Source of the DNA: Crocodylus rhombifer
Taxonomy: Eukaryota > Chordata > Crocodylia > Crocodylidae
Reading direction: 5' to 3'
NCBI GenBank assembly: GCA_038503035.1
Contig: JAVSML010018810.1
Coordinates: forward strand, 52,492 to 116,491
Length of the DNA: 64,000 nt
The notes beneath the pieces are model-generated. The model worked only from the letters and a program-made list of their open reading frames with translations. It was not told where the DNA came from and made no database searches. Positions 45,759-57,870 of the stretch are shown piece by piece. Position numbers and translations under genes: made by a program. Every line of letters starts with the position of its first letter. Positions within the stretch are counted from its first letter, which is position 1.

Positions 45759-45908
45759 TAAAATCTTACTTCTGTTGTTTTGCTTGTAAGAAATAGGAGG
45801 AGCAGAACTGGAATTTACTTACGAGCTGCCACCACAGTTCAGTGGATATAAGAACAGAGTGGATTTATAAGCATACAGGGAAACTTAATCAAATATAAAT
45901 GTACATAT

Positions 45909-45966
<58 letters not shown>

Positions 45967-46098
45967 GATTAAGTTTTCCTGTATGCTTGTAAATCCACTC
46001 TGTTCTTATATCCACTGAACTGTGGTGGCAGCTCGTAAGTAAATTCCAGTTCTGCTCCTCCTATTTCTTACAAGCAAAACAACAGAAGTAAGATTTTA
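45759..46098. repeat. Near-perfect inverted duplication with a (TG)n centre
   Basis: The left arm 45759-45895 and the right arm 45961-46098 are inverse copies with about two or three mismatches by eye over some 137 bases (paired positions sum to 91857, so no indels). The spacer of about 65 bases is (TG)n at about 45912-45953 followed by (AT)n. The arms carry no known transposon ends and no target duplication was seen. Confidence 0.9.
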
Positions 46099-47373
46099 TA
46101 TAGTAGGGATGGCAATATTAGGTTGCTATTCTCCAGCCTAAAGGGAGATGGGAAGCTTTCCCAGTAAGCCCAACAGATATTTTCTGACACAAGAATTGAG
46201 AGACTTCAAAAAATTGGGCTGCTTGCTAGTCCCTGAAAGGTTGCTTTGTTCAGATTCTTCTGCCTAGTTCCCCAAAGCTAGATCTTTTCTGTCCCCTCTC
46301 CAAGTCTCTTTCCTCCCTTAGCTCTGCATTCAGCTCTAGAAAAGGAAGATAACTGCCAGAAAACCCTCTCTACTGCTGATATTGGTGGAAAACAGTGAAT
46401 CTCACCAGTATTATAAGTTTCTTCATAATATAGATGTTCTATTTCTGAATATTTCAGTGGCATATATGGTTTAGTAATCTCTAGTAATTTGGAGGCTCTT
46501 TGTAGTTTCCTGTTAAATTTAGGGAATTGTGCCAATGTTTTGACTTTGTTTGATGCATAGAGAACCCAGAGCCAAGAACGTGATAGATACCTTCAAGAAT
46601 GTAACAATATCAGCCTAAAAGTGGATTTTTAAAAAACACCTAAGGGAGTTGGTAGCAAAGTCTATGGAAAGTTGTGTGTGTGTGTGACAATTTTTTAGAA
46701 GTCTAAAAATCTTTTAAATAATAATAAATAAGAAAAAAATTAGGGTTTTTTCCAGTATTCCCTCTCAGCTGTGTGGTGTGCGTGGCCACACATGCTGCTC
46801 TGCTAGACATGCCTGTGCAGCCATGCATGCTGCACAGGTTACAGAGAACACTGTTTTTTTCCCCCAATATTAGACCATCTTCCATTGTTAAAACACTACC
46901 CAGGCAGCAAAATCTTGTCATATTCAAAGATTATATTTTCAGAATATACCAAAATAAAGCATACTAATATTGAGAGAAATATCTTCTTTAGACAATGAAT
47001 TGATTAAAATATATGCAATTATTTAGAATAAGATCATAACTGAACTGCCACAGATGTTGTGTTTTAGTAATACACACACATGCACATGTGTGTGCGCACG
47101 TCTGTGTGTATAACAAGCAGGAGCAGATAATGAGTAAAAAATTAAGACTTATGAGTATGTAAGTTCATTATTCTTTTCCCTGTTTTTAAAAGGTCCAAAT
47201 TTAGAAGCCTGAAGAAAGTTTTCCTGTCTTAAGCAGGTCAAACATGAATTATTAACTTGAAAACCATATATCTATGTCTTGAAAAATATTTTAAGATCAA
47301 GATCCACCATGTGCCCTAAATTGCTGCAAATAAATTCCTTACATTTTGGTTGTTACTGTTTTTTTGTTGACAG
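46099..47373. other. CEP112 intron 3, last part
   Basis: AT-rich intron with short (TG)n near 46675 and an alternating CA/TG stretch near 47072-47110. It ends TTTTTTGTTGACAG. Nothing else recognised. Confidence 0.55.
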
Positions 47374-47470
47374 GGAAAGATATAAATACAATGGAAAACT
47401 AGCATTAAGGTCACATTCTGCAAGTCCACCTCACCAATCAGATGAAGACAACAATGCCACTCAGATGCCT
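47374..47470 (+). CDS. CEP112: CEP112 fourth coding exon
   Basis: This 97-base exon lies between TTGTTGACAG and GTAAGA. The first base completes an Arg codon, and the exon then reads ERYKYNGKLALRSHSASPPH and ends NNATQMP in phase 0. Mammalian CEP112 has YTGKLRVRSHSLSP here, so the GKL..RSHS.SP core is conserved and the rest is variable. It is polar with a Ser/Pro-rich end, consistent with a linker. The intron before it is over 15 kb, the largest in the visible gene, and holds most of the transposon load. Confidence 0.9.
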
Positions 47471-48481
47471 GTAAGATACTGTTACTTTTTGCTATATTGC
47501 TTGATCTTGTTGTAATGAATTATTTTTATGTAGCCCTTTTAGATTGTCATTGTTAATTGCATGAGTCATGATCCCTAGATGCAGGAATGTAGAAAATGGC
47601 AGCGGGAAGGACTGAAGCTCATCAGTCTACTCTTGCGGTTGTGGAAAAAAATTCATGCAAGATACTCCCACTTGTCCTAATGGATGACCTCTGCTGGGGT
47701 GGAACAAAGCTGGTCTGCCGTATTTTTCCCACTAAAGAATTTGGCAATTAACTGCTGTTGACATCATCTTGTATTTTGCAATAATAGATTAAAGAAACTG
47801 CTTAAACTTACTTTGGCTTCATTTATTAATAGTTGACCTTTGAAAGGGTAAATTTTGGATCGTCTGTTTTATCCTGTATGAAACTGTCCACAACTAGCAT
47901 TAGTGAGTGAGACAGACTAAACAGACATCATGGGAAATCATTGAAAGTCCAACAGATTTGATATTAGATGTCAATTACAAGCAGTAAAAAAAAAAAAATG
48001 TCTCTGGTTGAGAAATATATATATGTTGTCAATGCATTTTCATTTGTGAATGAGATTTCTAGGCCGTAGTTAGTATAATGTTAAAAATGTAGCTGATGTT
48101 TTTCAATTTATTATGCTTTGGACTAAAAAAATTCTTATTACCATAGTTATCAGCTGCGTTTTAAGCAAAATAATTATTTATTATGTACCACGTTATAAAG
48201 AAAAGATACTGCATTGCAGACCCTGAATTGGAACTCTAGGAGATCTGGGTTCTGTTGTTGGCTGTGCTACAGATTTCTTGTGCGATGATGGATGCAGCCC
48301 TGCACCTCATGGTGATTCAGGTCCTTGTCTCAGATATTTTTGTGATGAGGCCTATAGAAAAGCTTTTAAATAAAATACTCCTTTTTTTACTTTGCCGAAC
48401 AGTTGGATATTTGATTGCTGAGAACAAATACCATATTTACTCAATAGAAGATTCCCCTAACTGTAAGATGACTCTCCCGAC
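47471..48481. other. CEP112 intron 4, first part
   Basis: AT-rich intron sequence, nothing recognised except a poly(A) run at about 47985-47998. Confidence 0.55.
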
Positions 48482-48545
48482 AATTAGATTCTATACATGG
48501 AAAATTTATAATTTAGTTATAATTTTCCAAGTATAGAATCTAATT
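48482..48545. repeat. 64-bp hairpin-forming palindrome
   Basis: AATTAGATTCTATAC at the left and its inverse GTATAGAATCTAATT at the right enclose paired TGGAAAATT/AATTTTCCA segments, so arms of about 29 bases surround a loop of a few A/T bases. The flank before it (CCATATTTACTCAATAGAAG) resembles the start of a known DNA-transposon family, but no second end was found. Confidence 0.7.
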
Positions 48546-50856
48546 ATTGGAGGTTTGCCTTGAATTTGTTCCCTTCCCACTGCTACAGCAGGGGAAAAAA
48601 ATCTGGGGGTCACTTGCTGCTCAGTGTTCCTCCCCATCTTTTTCCCTTAGTAGCCCCTTCCCCTTAGCGTCAGACTGCTCTCCTTGAGTACAAGTTAGTG
48701 AGGAGCAAATCTGAAGACAATGACCCTGAAATTAAGCATGGCTATAGCAATTTGTATATTGTACCCATGCATTTAGTTTATTGAGGACTGATGCATGTTA
48801 CCTTCTTTTGAAACTGCTGTGTTAGCACAGGTACTCCATACACACTGTTGAACATCATTTGGACACCTACTTACATGTAGCACAAGCTATGCATGATGTT
48901 AGTCCAGAACCAGAAAGCTCATGGTTTGCCATACAGTTCATTAGCTGGGCCTTACCAGAATCAACAATGGATTTTCAAGCCATGGTGACTGTGCAGCTCA
49001 GCACTGCTCAGTATATGCATGTGTACTCCAGAAAACCCCAAAAGGATCCATGTGCTAATTAGCCCCCACTCATGCCTGGGACTGGGTGTTCTCATCACAA
49101 GTCCTGGCATAATCCAAAAATGCCTATGCAGATAAGCCATAGGACAACCTGGTTTGGCTTCACCTCATGGAGGGCAGGGCCACGCTAGTCATGTGCACAA
49201 AGCTGTGGAAAGGGGCAATAAATGGATTCTGGGTATGCAGTGTTACGGCTCTTCATGACTTGAAAAAGAGTCGGTGGTGAGTGGGACTGTGCGTAATTCA
49301 CTACCATATGTCTTATTCAGATGGGCTTCACTGACTTATCCTTGTGGTAGGTTCCCAGCAGCATGTTTGCCCAATGTGGGCCATATGTTTTATAGTTATG
49401 CATGGTGTTGGCTGCGTTAATCAACTGTATGGGTGGTTTCCATTGTGGAACCATTCTGCTTTTGGCAGCAGTTTAATGATAGACAATGCATTTGGTCAGA
49501 TTACAATTATAAGACAAGGGGCTTTTTTCCCCCCATGCTAGTTGGGGGTGAAAATCTCATCTTCTATCCAAGTAAATACAGTAGCATGTTGTTGTTCTGT
49601 CTTTGATAGATGGCAGAATCCAGGTCCAGCAAGAAGAGTGTACAGTTTAGTTAAAAGTGAAGAATTGCTTCAACGGTGTTGGTTCCCTGAAATCAAAGCT
49701 CACTTTGAGTGTTTGTCTTGGTGTATACATGAGTGCAAATAGAAACCAAAATGACTTGCACGTCAACACACAAACTCCTTGTTAACAAAGCTTGATGAAA
49801 TGAAATAATTCATGCTGCCATGCATTGTTTTCCTAATTACCTTGTACTACAATGAACTTATTGTAGGGGAACTGAAATAGAAAAGTCTGGAATATGTTTT
49901 AAATATCCATTTGATATGTTAAATAAAATTATTAGCTATTACTGTACTGTTATATATTACAGACCAACCTATTGTGGAAGACACTGAGAGCCCTATCTCC
50001 AGTCATTACTCAGTTTTGAAGACTGAGTTGCTGAAAGGGGGAACTCTAGCCTGGAGCTGATTTATTGCTCCTCTTGTCTCTGCTTCTGGTGGCTTTATTT
50101 CTATTAATACTCTTTCCTCACTCCAGTTCACTTTTCTCTTTAGACTTGTGTTACTTTGGCTGATCAGGGTGCTGCTTGATTGTTTTTTTGGAGCAGTTCT
50201 CACCCGGATCTGTTCTGTGGTACTGCTATATGTAGCCTGATTTCAGAAGGAGTGTTCCTTGGAGAAAGGAATATTTTGATCTCCCTTGTAAATTTGCTTT
50301 CTGTGAAGGAGGTCACTACTCTGGAAACCAACCTGGTGATGATCTTTCCAGCTCTGTAGTACATTTTTCTTTGTTGTTTGTTAAGCTATGGAGCCTTCAA
50401 GTGGTGCGGAGAAGAGGGATGGAGGGTAGGAAGAAGGAACAACGTTGGAGACAAATTGCCTAGCAACAGCTACATGTTGCTGTTAATTGAACTGAAGCCA
50501 AGAGGAACAGTAGCCAGTTCCAGATTAGTAGGTTCCTTTTGGGGAGGGGGAAGAATTTTCATGGGGTGCCTTATTTTTTTTCTTTTGAGGGGATCATACA
50601 GGAGAACAAAGCATATGCACACGTTAAATCCCCAACGTGGCTGCAATATAGTGTATATATGTATACTAGTTTTAAATTAGATAGCTTGGATACCAGTAGC
50701 AGTCTAGCCCTAACAGCATGAGGCTTAGCACAGAATTTATGCTGCTGAGAAGCAGTGACTGCAGCGAGGCATACTCAAAGTCTAACTAAAAGCTTTTTTG
50801 CATTGTATCTCTATGTCTGCTCTTCTAATATTTCCTTTGACATTTTCATATTCCAG
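48546..50856. other. CEP112 intron 4, last part
   Basis: Unremarkable intron sequence ending TTCATATTCCAG. No repeat family recognised by eye. Confidence 0.5.
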
Positions 50857-50931
50857 GAAGATCATCACAAAAAAAACATTTCTTTGGATGAGAGTGACCT
50901 TGAAGCTCGCCTCAATAGTTGGAATCTTGGG
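50857..50931 (+). CDS. CEP112: CEP112 fifth coding exon
   Basis: This is a 75-base exon of exactly 25 codons between ATATTCCAG and GTAAAA. It reads EDHHKKNISLDESDL, then EARLNSWNLG; the DLEARLNSWNLG end is identical to mammalian CEP112. It begins and ends in phase 0. The following exon (human IENPRYLRQ..) is not seen in the remaining 13 kb, so it must lie beyond the window. The coiled-coil part of the protein, which makes up most of it, is therefore absent here. Confidence 0.95.
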
Positions 50932-51235
50932 GTAAAATAAACAGTGTATTTATTTATTCATTGGCTTAAAATGAAAGTTGCTCGGTAATTTAGTCTGCAT
51001 CTTTGAAATAGTCAACGAGACCTTGTGTTTAGGACGCGGTCTCCTATTATAGATGGAAACAATTGAGAGAGAATCATGACATTTTGAAAGATTAAATCAT
51101 GGGTGCATGTCATTTCAAGAAGAAACTGTTAAAATAACTCTGCATTTTGGTTCAGGTTCTGCTTTTTTTATGGTGTAAATCCATAGCAGTCCTGCAAACT
51201 CAGTGGCATTGTTGTGGATCCGTGGTGGAGTAACT
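50932..51235. other. CEP112 intron 5, first part
   Basis: Donor GTAAAATAAA, then unremarkable sequence up to the MITE. Confidence 0.6.
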
Positions 51236-51710
51236 GGGCACATCTACACATGTTTATTACTACCCAGTAATAAACTCTGGAGCTTATTTCTGTCGGGTGT
51301 GTGTCTACACATGTGCCTGGGATTGCAGCACGTTGCAGCCCCAGCTAGCAGGAGGGCCTGCAGGGAGCAGTTTGGGGGAGGGCATCAGCCTTCCAGCCCG
51401 GGGCTGCTCCCCACAGCTTAATGTGCTGCAGAGGGGCTGGCTGGGACATGTGGGTGTTTCAGTGTGGGCTAGGTGGCAGGCAGCCCCCACACTGAAGCAC
51501 CCTTGTGCCCCAGCCCCTGTAGTGTCCACATGCTGCTGTGGAGTTTTTTACTGCACAGCAGGATAGTACTTGTATTTATTTACAGGTACTGTTCTTCTAT
51601 GGAATAAATTATTTTACTGCAGCCTAATAAGGGTGCATGTGTACGCACCGAGATGTTGACTGCACAGCTGATTAATCTACTGCACAGTAAATGTCTCGTG
51701 TAGATGCACC
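51236..51710. mobile_element. MITE with CATCTACAC ends
   Basis: The left end is GGGCACATCTACACATG and the inverse of the right end is GGTGCATCTACACGAG. The subterminal parts share CAGTAAT/CTGCACAGTAA motifs and the core is GC-rich. A second member is at 62380-62626 and a fragment at 31649-31720. No clear target duplication and no coding capacity. Confidence 0.6.
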
Positions 51711-53235
51711 TGCAGAAAGCAGAATTTGGCCTTTTTTGTTTATCTCATAGAATGTAGATGAAACTGGGCCTCCTGTGATATAATTTTCTTTCCTTTAGAA
51801 TGATTCTAATGGTTTTTTAATACTTGCAAAGAGCCCCTCTCCAAAATCAAAATCATTGGCCCTGATCCGACAAGCCACTTCACATGGATAGACTATTGGA
51901 TCTACACTGACTATACAGGAATATAAGCCAAGGCACTGCATCATTGGCTTAATAATTTATTTTTAAATATTCTGCTTTTACTCCAGTGTTGGGTGATGGT
52001 GGAATTTGTTTGATTTGCCACATACTTTGTTTTTTATTACATAAATGGAGTGACTTTGAAGAAAGTTCTTTCTCGACTAAGTTCTACAATTTCAGTACAA
52101 GTATTTACTGGGTCTTAGCAATAATGGATGATAGGACTCCCTCAGTGCTTTATTTTCCCTCCTACCATTTAGAGGATTTTAGTTAAGTTTAAAACATTTA
52201 GATTTGAAATGAGTAATATAAAAGTTCAGTTTATATCTTTTCAGATTTTTATCTTTAGCTATGACAAAGACATATATCTAATGGGTTTTTTAATGTCTTG
52301 TGTGTTTTTGACATTTTACTACTTACAGAAGATAAATATGGTTAGTCAGTGTTTCTTGTAAAATGAGTTGATAAAATTAATCAAACACTATTGAAATAAT
52401 TCAGTATTGGGTTTTTTTTTCAGATATTTGGAATGTGCTTTCAGAGTTAGTGTTTCTAGTCTGATCTTTTTTTGGTAATCTTTATACAAGTTTATATTTC
52501 ATTTTAATTTAAAGCAACTGCTATAATGAGATTTTTATCTTTGCTGCTTCAGTTATACTCATCCTTGTCTCAGGCAGCAGCACAATCATAATGGTCTCTG
52601 AACACCAAGGTTCTGATGCAGTCCTTTTCTCTTTATACCAGTATATTTTTCCTTGAGTTTCAGTTTAATTCTTTGCCCCATTTGATTAGGTTTGTAGTTG
52701 AAGTAGATCTTGAGTTATCCAGTTTTCATTAAAATAATATCCTTTCAAATAAAACATATTTCCCTCTTTCTTTATTTCATTTCCTACTTTTATTTGAAGC
52801 CAAAGTTTCAAACTGTTACTTGGTTACTACTTGGGCAACACTATTAGTATATAGATTTGAGCAAAGACTTGAGGATTGGATCCATGTTATGAATTGGCAA
52901 TAGATACACCATAATTAAGACTGGAGCTAGTGTCCTGATATAGAAGTAGTTTTTAATGCATTTGGCTTTGAAATAATGAAATTCCCCATCCTGACATTTC
53001 ATGTGTTTCATTTAATCTCAGGCTAGAGATTTGCATGAGGAAAAAAAAAAGGAAAAATAATGTTACAGTTACACTGTTTTATAAAGATGCATGTCATTCA
53101 GTTTTTGAAATTCTAAAACTTTCTGACTCATTATGTCGTTGAAATTACCATATCACGCTTGCTGTGGAGGAGTGCCATTTACACTTGTACCGTCAGTGCC
53201 GTATTGTGGGTCACTGGTGGCCAGAGGCCAATGTA
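51711..53235. other. CEP112 intron 5, unremarkable
   Basis: AT-rich intron with an A-rich run at 53041-53060. No gene or repeat family recognised. Confidence 0.5.
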
Positions 53236-54410
53236 TCGTTGCAGCGAGGGTCAGGAGGGACCTGAACAGATCATCTAGCCTGACCCCCTGCCACAGGCAG
53301 GAATGAATGTTGGGTTTACAAAACCCCAGACAGGTGATTATCCAACCTTCTCTTGAATTTGCCCAAGGTAGGGGTGAGGGCCACTTCCTTGGGAAATTGG
53401 TTCCAGATTTTGGCCATCCTAACTGTAAAAAATTGCCTTCTGATCTCTAACATAAACCTATTCTCCATCAGCTTATTACCATTGTTCCTCATCACCCCAG
53501 GTGGTGCTGGGGAGAAAAGGGCTCTACCTATTTGCTGTTGATCTCTGATCAGTTTGTAGGTAGCTACCAGGTCCCCACTCAACCTCCTCTTGCTGAGGCT
53601 GAACAGGTTCAGGTCCCTCAGTCTCTCCTTATAGGGCCTGTCCTGCTGCCCTCTCACCAAGTGGGTGGCCCTCCTCTGAACCCTCTGGGCTGGCCTCTTG
53701 AAGTGCAGCGCCCAGTACTAGACGCAGTACCCCAACTGCGGCCTGACCAGTGTTGCATAGAGGGGGAGTATCACCTCTCTGGACTGGCTTGAGATGCATC
53801 TTTGGAAGCATAACGAGGTATGGCTGGCTTTGCTGGCAGCGGTCTGGCATTGGCGGCTCATGTTATTTTTTGGAGTCAGTAATGACTCTGAGATCCCGTT
53901 TTGCCCTTGTGCTTTCAAGAAGGAAACTCCCCAGCTTGTGTATGCTGTGGATTCCTTCTCCCGAGGTGCAGCACCCTGCATTTGTCTATGTTGAACCCCA
54001 TCCTATTCTCATCTGCCCACTTTTGTAGTCTGTCTAAATCTGTTTGCTGCCTCTCTTTCCCTTCAAATGTGTCCACCTTGCCCCATATCTTAGTGCCATT
54101 GGCAAACTTGGACAGCATGCTTTCCACCCCCTTGTCCAAGTTGCTGATGAAGATGTTAAACAGTGCGGACCCGAGGACTGAGCCCTTAGGTACCACACTG
54201 CTCACATCTCGCCAGGTTGAGTACAACTCGTCCACCACTACTCTCTAGGTGCGCCCTGTCAGTCAATTTTTTACCTATCCAACTGTGTAGGCATCAATGC
54301 CACAGTCGCTTAATTTATTGATGAGGGTGGGGTGAGAGACAGCGTCAGAGGCCTTCTTAACGTCTAGAAAGACCACTTCCACAGCGACACCATCATCCAA
54401 GGATGATGCT
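53236..54410 (-). mobile_element. CR1 LINE, decayed 3' half
   Basis: Minus-strand frames give GSVLGSALFNIFISNLDKG and a ruined catalytic box FANGTK (FADDTK in the copy at 12597-14470), then LQKWADENRMGFNIDKCRVL, and finally RDLNLFSLSKRRLSGDLVAT and IWNQFPKEVA. Frameshifts separate them. The 3' end is at about 53240 (GGAGGGACCTGAACAGATCA on the + strand). It is older than the 12597-14470 copy, judging by its breaks and the lost catalytic residues. Confidence 0.9.
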
Positions 54411-55774
54411 TGCATTTGCGACCCCCAGGGATGATCTGAGCAGGGTGCAGGGCCCGAGGCAAATCGGCCTGTGTGGGGCCCCACCTCCTGCTCCACAGCA
54501 CTTTCGTGGGGGAATTAATAGCACGGCACACTGGCCATGGGGGGAGTGGTGGCGGCTGGAATTTCCGGCTGAAACAGCTAAAGACACCCACAACCCACCA
54601 GGTGGGCGGGTGGATCACACACAAAACATGGGAGGTGCTCCCCTACAGGCTGGCTTCTGGGACCCCCTCCCTCTCCCCTGTTGCTATGCTACTGTGTACC
54701 GTTCTTCAGGAACTTCGGGAAATTATTTGGGGAATAACATAGTCACAGAAGGTATTTTGCTATGTAGCGAGCGACATTTAAAATGTGGTATAAATATAAA
54801 AGCTCTTGATGTAAAATAGATCTGCATTCTTAGCAAGGATTGTTTTCCTTTGAAAATAGAGTAGGAAAATATTATCCTCTGTTTGATCAAATGCCTGAAT
54901 ATATGAATATACTTTTCTTATTTTTCTCATTCTGTGCCCAGCATAGGAGGTGAAAGGCCAGGGCTAATGGGGCTCAGTCCCCCAAACATGGGGTAGGGCC
55001 ACAAGGCAGCCTGGCCATGGGCTCTGAGTGGCTGCAGCAGGGGTGGGGAGGGGCATAGGCAGGGGCTGGGGTGAATGGAGCCCCAGCCAGGCTGTGTGGT
55101 AGGACAATCGGAGTCTGGGTGACTCATTTGGGGGGAGGGGGGACTCCTGCCACTGTGTGTACCCCAGGGGAGGCCCAGGGGGTATGTTCCCCCCCACAAT
55201 CTGTGCATAGGGCAGAGGCAGCTGCCACTGCGTTCTGGGCTCTGCATCCCATGGAAGCTGTCCTGGGAACTGCACAATGCCATATGCTTGCCACCACTGA
55301 CCTGCACTGCACCCCCTAACCGCAGGGCACCAGGACGCACGTGGCATCGCGTGGCTCTGGAGGCAGTCACAGCAGGGAGCAAAGCACCTCTGCCCTGTGC
55401 ACAGATCAGGGGAACATATGTCTTCTGGGCCTCAGCTGGGATGTGCACAGTGGTGGGAGCCCCCCATGCCTCTGGACGAGCCACCTGGGCTCTGATTTTC
55501 CCACCACCCAGCCTGGGTGGGGCCCCATTCACCCTAGTCCTGGCTGCTGCCTGTGCCCTACTCCCTCCCTCACCACTGGGGCCTTGATCTGCAGCCCCTC
55601 CACAGTCCTTTCTCCTCCCCAACACCTTTTCCTCCACAGACTTACCTGCTGGGGGGGGAGGGGTGGGGGACAAGGGGGCAGAGCATGTGTGTGCTCAGCC
55701 CACCCAAATAATTTTTTTCTCTCTCTGCCTGTGGTGCCCAGCGCAGAGGAACATGGCAACATCTAAATAGGTTG
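54411..55774. repeat. GC-rich repeat block, probably one or two hAT-like MITEs
   Basis: From 54440 (AGCAGGGTGCAGGGCCCGAG) and from 54941 to 55774 the sequence is GC-rich like the MITE cores at 42214 and 57219. The right end, CATGGCAACATCTAAATAGG followed by TTGGCTACCCTA, resembles a hAT-like end. Long open frames on both strands (one of 248 codons) come from base composition and match nothing I know. There is a strong G-run cluster at about 55648-55680. The ends were not fixed. Confidence 0.4.
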
Positions 55775-57210
55775 GCTACCCTATCTAGCATTTCTCATTC
55801 ATGGAAAGGTACTTTTCAGGAAAACCATAAGTAATAAGAGTTCAGGATGTTTGCAACTTATTTACAACATGTTTTTTGCTCTGGCATCCATTAACATTCT
55901 AAATGTAAATTGTATGCGTCTCTATTTTCTTCCCAGAAGTGAAAAACCTTGATCTTGAGACAATTCACTAGCTGTCTTCCTGCTTTCTTAAAATATAAAT
56001 AAGGAACCAGTGAAATGAGGAGCTTAGATACCTTTTCTTTGTCCTCAGAGCACCTCAAGCTATTTCTCTAAGCTATAACACCACAGTTTCCAGCATTTTA
56101 ACACTGCAATAAATTTACTTTTAAGAGGATTTAACTTTTTTGCTGTGGGATCACCTGAAATACAGACCTTCCAAAGAGCCTCTTCAATAGCTGTCAATTG
56201 TATATACAACAGTAACAAGAATATTAAGTCACTTGCAGACTATAGGGATGTATAAATATCTAGACAGATAAGGTTACAACCAAACATTGCTTTAGGACTT
56301 TGAATTGTTGCAGAACAGCAGCCTTTGAACATTTTCTAAGTTATGCTTATGGTCACAGTTTGGGGAATCTTTGCATGCTTGTGAATTCAGTTTGATACAG
56401 AGTTCATTTTCTACGTGTGTCAGATTGCAAAGTTCATTTTGAATTTTGAACTTCACTCTCTTCTGTTGTCTCTTTACCTTCATGTTGAATTCATTAATTC
56501 CTCCACATTCATTGCAGATTGAACTGGCATTCTACAGGGTGGTCACAACTGCTGACAATGGAGGGCTGTTAACCTGTCCTGGTCTTTTATTCATGTGGAA
56601 GTTCCTTTGGACAAAAAGTTGGCTTCTTTCCAGGGCTATTCAGCTTTTCAAGACTCAACTCCTAGAGCATATCTATAAGTCGCTAAATAGGAGATTTTAA
56701 TCACCTAAGAAAAGGACTGCAGGTTATGAGAAAAGAAGTGTGTGGAGGGATTCTCACTGGCCTTAGAAAAAGGGACAAGAGATTGACTGTAGAAAGCTGG
56801 CCTCAGAAGTGAGGAGATGCTCTGTGTTTTGGGGGAGAAACCATGGGCATAATGGAGGTGTGGGAGAAGGACTGAAAGTCTGACCACACTCAAAAACTGC
56901 TTATGGGGTGAAAAAAAATGAGGTAGGGAAATGTGTACAGGTAACTTCTTCTTTTGCCTATGTCTGTATAGTTCTTGAAGTAACTAAAATAAAGGGTAAT
57001 TGTATTAGAAAACTTTGGAAAATTTCGGTGTTCTGTGCTTCGGCTTTTACTTGTTACAGGAGAGGTAAATGGTAACCTGGAATGGGCACAAGGCTGCAGC
57101 TCCCAAAGTGTGCATCTTGAGGATGTCTTGAGCATCTGGACTTGAGGTCCAGTGTTGCAAAGGAGCAGCCAGCAATGTCTGTAACAAAGAAGCATTGAGA
57201 GGTTGAATCT
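55775..57210. other. CEP112 intron 5, nothing recognised
   Basis: AT-rich intron without a repeat family or gene that I can support. Confidence 0.5.
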
Positions 57211-57218
57211 TTCTAGAC

Positions 57219-57862
57219 CAGGGGTTTTCAACCTTTTTTATCAAGTGTACCCCATCTGGTGGTGCTTGCTGGACACAGGGTGGGGAGCTCGCATGCAGCA
57301 GCCATCACTGCCGCCCACTGTTGAACCACCACGCTCTGCTTTCCCGCGGCTGGTTGCACATGCGATTCCGTGGGCTTTGCGATTGGCGAGCCAGTGGAGG
57401 GATGCCGCTGCCCTTGCCTCGCCTCCCCACTGCCCCTCTGCAATGGTGGCGCAGAGTTCATGTGCAAGCCCTGCCCTATGTTCACAGAGGGGCACTGCTG
57501 CCCGCACCCCCCTGCCCTGTTCCTGGGAGCGGGCACAGAAACACACACCCCCCTCCGCCATTCAGACCCGTTGCACCTCGCAGCTCTACAGGCAGAGGGT
57601 AGCTACAGCACCTCCTTGCAATTGGCCAATCAGGGGAGCAAGCTGGGGTGGGGGTCAGGGAGGCACTGTGGTGTGCCGTGTGGGGCTAGTGGCATCAGGC
57701 ATGTCCCTCCCGCTCTCGCAGGTAAGTGGTGACCTGTGGGAAGGCACTGGGGGAGACCCCACTGCCACACCCCAGAGCATGTTCTGTCCCTGCCTGCCCA
57801 GCATACCAGTGACCTTTCCAAGCACCCTTCGGGGAACGCGTACCCCCGGTTGACAACCTCTG
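57219..57862. mobile_element. 644-bp GC-rich hAT MITE
   Basis: The left end CAGGGGTTTTCAACC and the inverse of the right end CAGAGGTTGTCAACC are inverted repeats, followed by GTGTACCCC / GGGGTACGCG. The flanking octamers TTCTAGAC (57211-57218) and ATATAGAC (57863-57870) agree at 6 of 8 positions. The core is GC-rich and non-coding. Confidence 0.8.
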
Positions 57863-57870
57863 ATATAGAC

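Noticed and set aside
45912..45953. (TG)n tract as a feature of interest on its own
   Set aside because: An ordinary microsatellite; it matters only as the centre of the inverted duplication.
54927..55673. 248-codon minus-strand open frame
   Set aside because: GC-rich repeat core, no recognisable motif, open frames on both strands at once, inside a CEP112 intron.
57203..57853. 216-codon + strand open frame
   Set aside because: It coincides with the GC-rich hAT MITE at 57219-57862 and has no domain.
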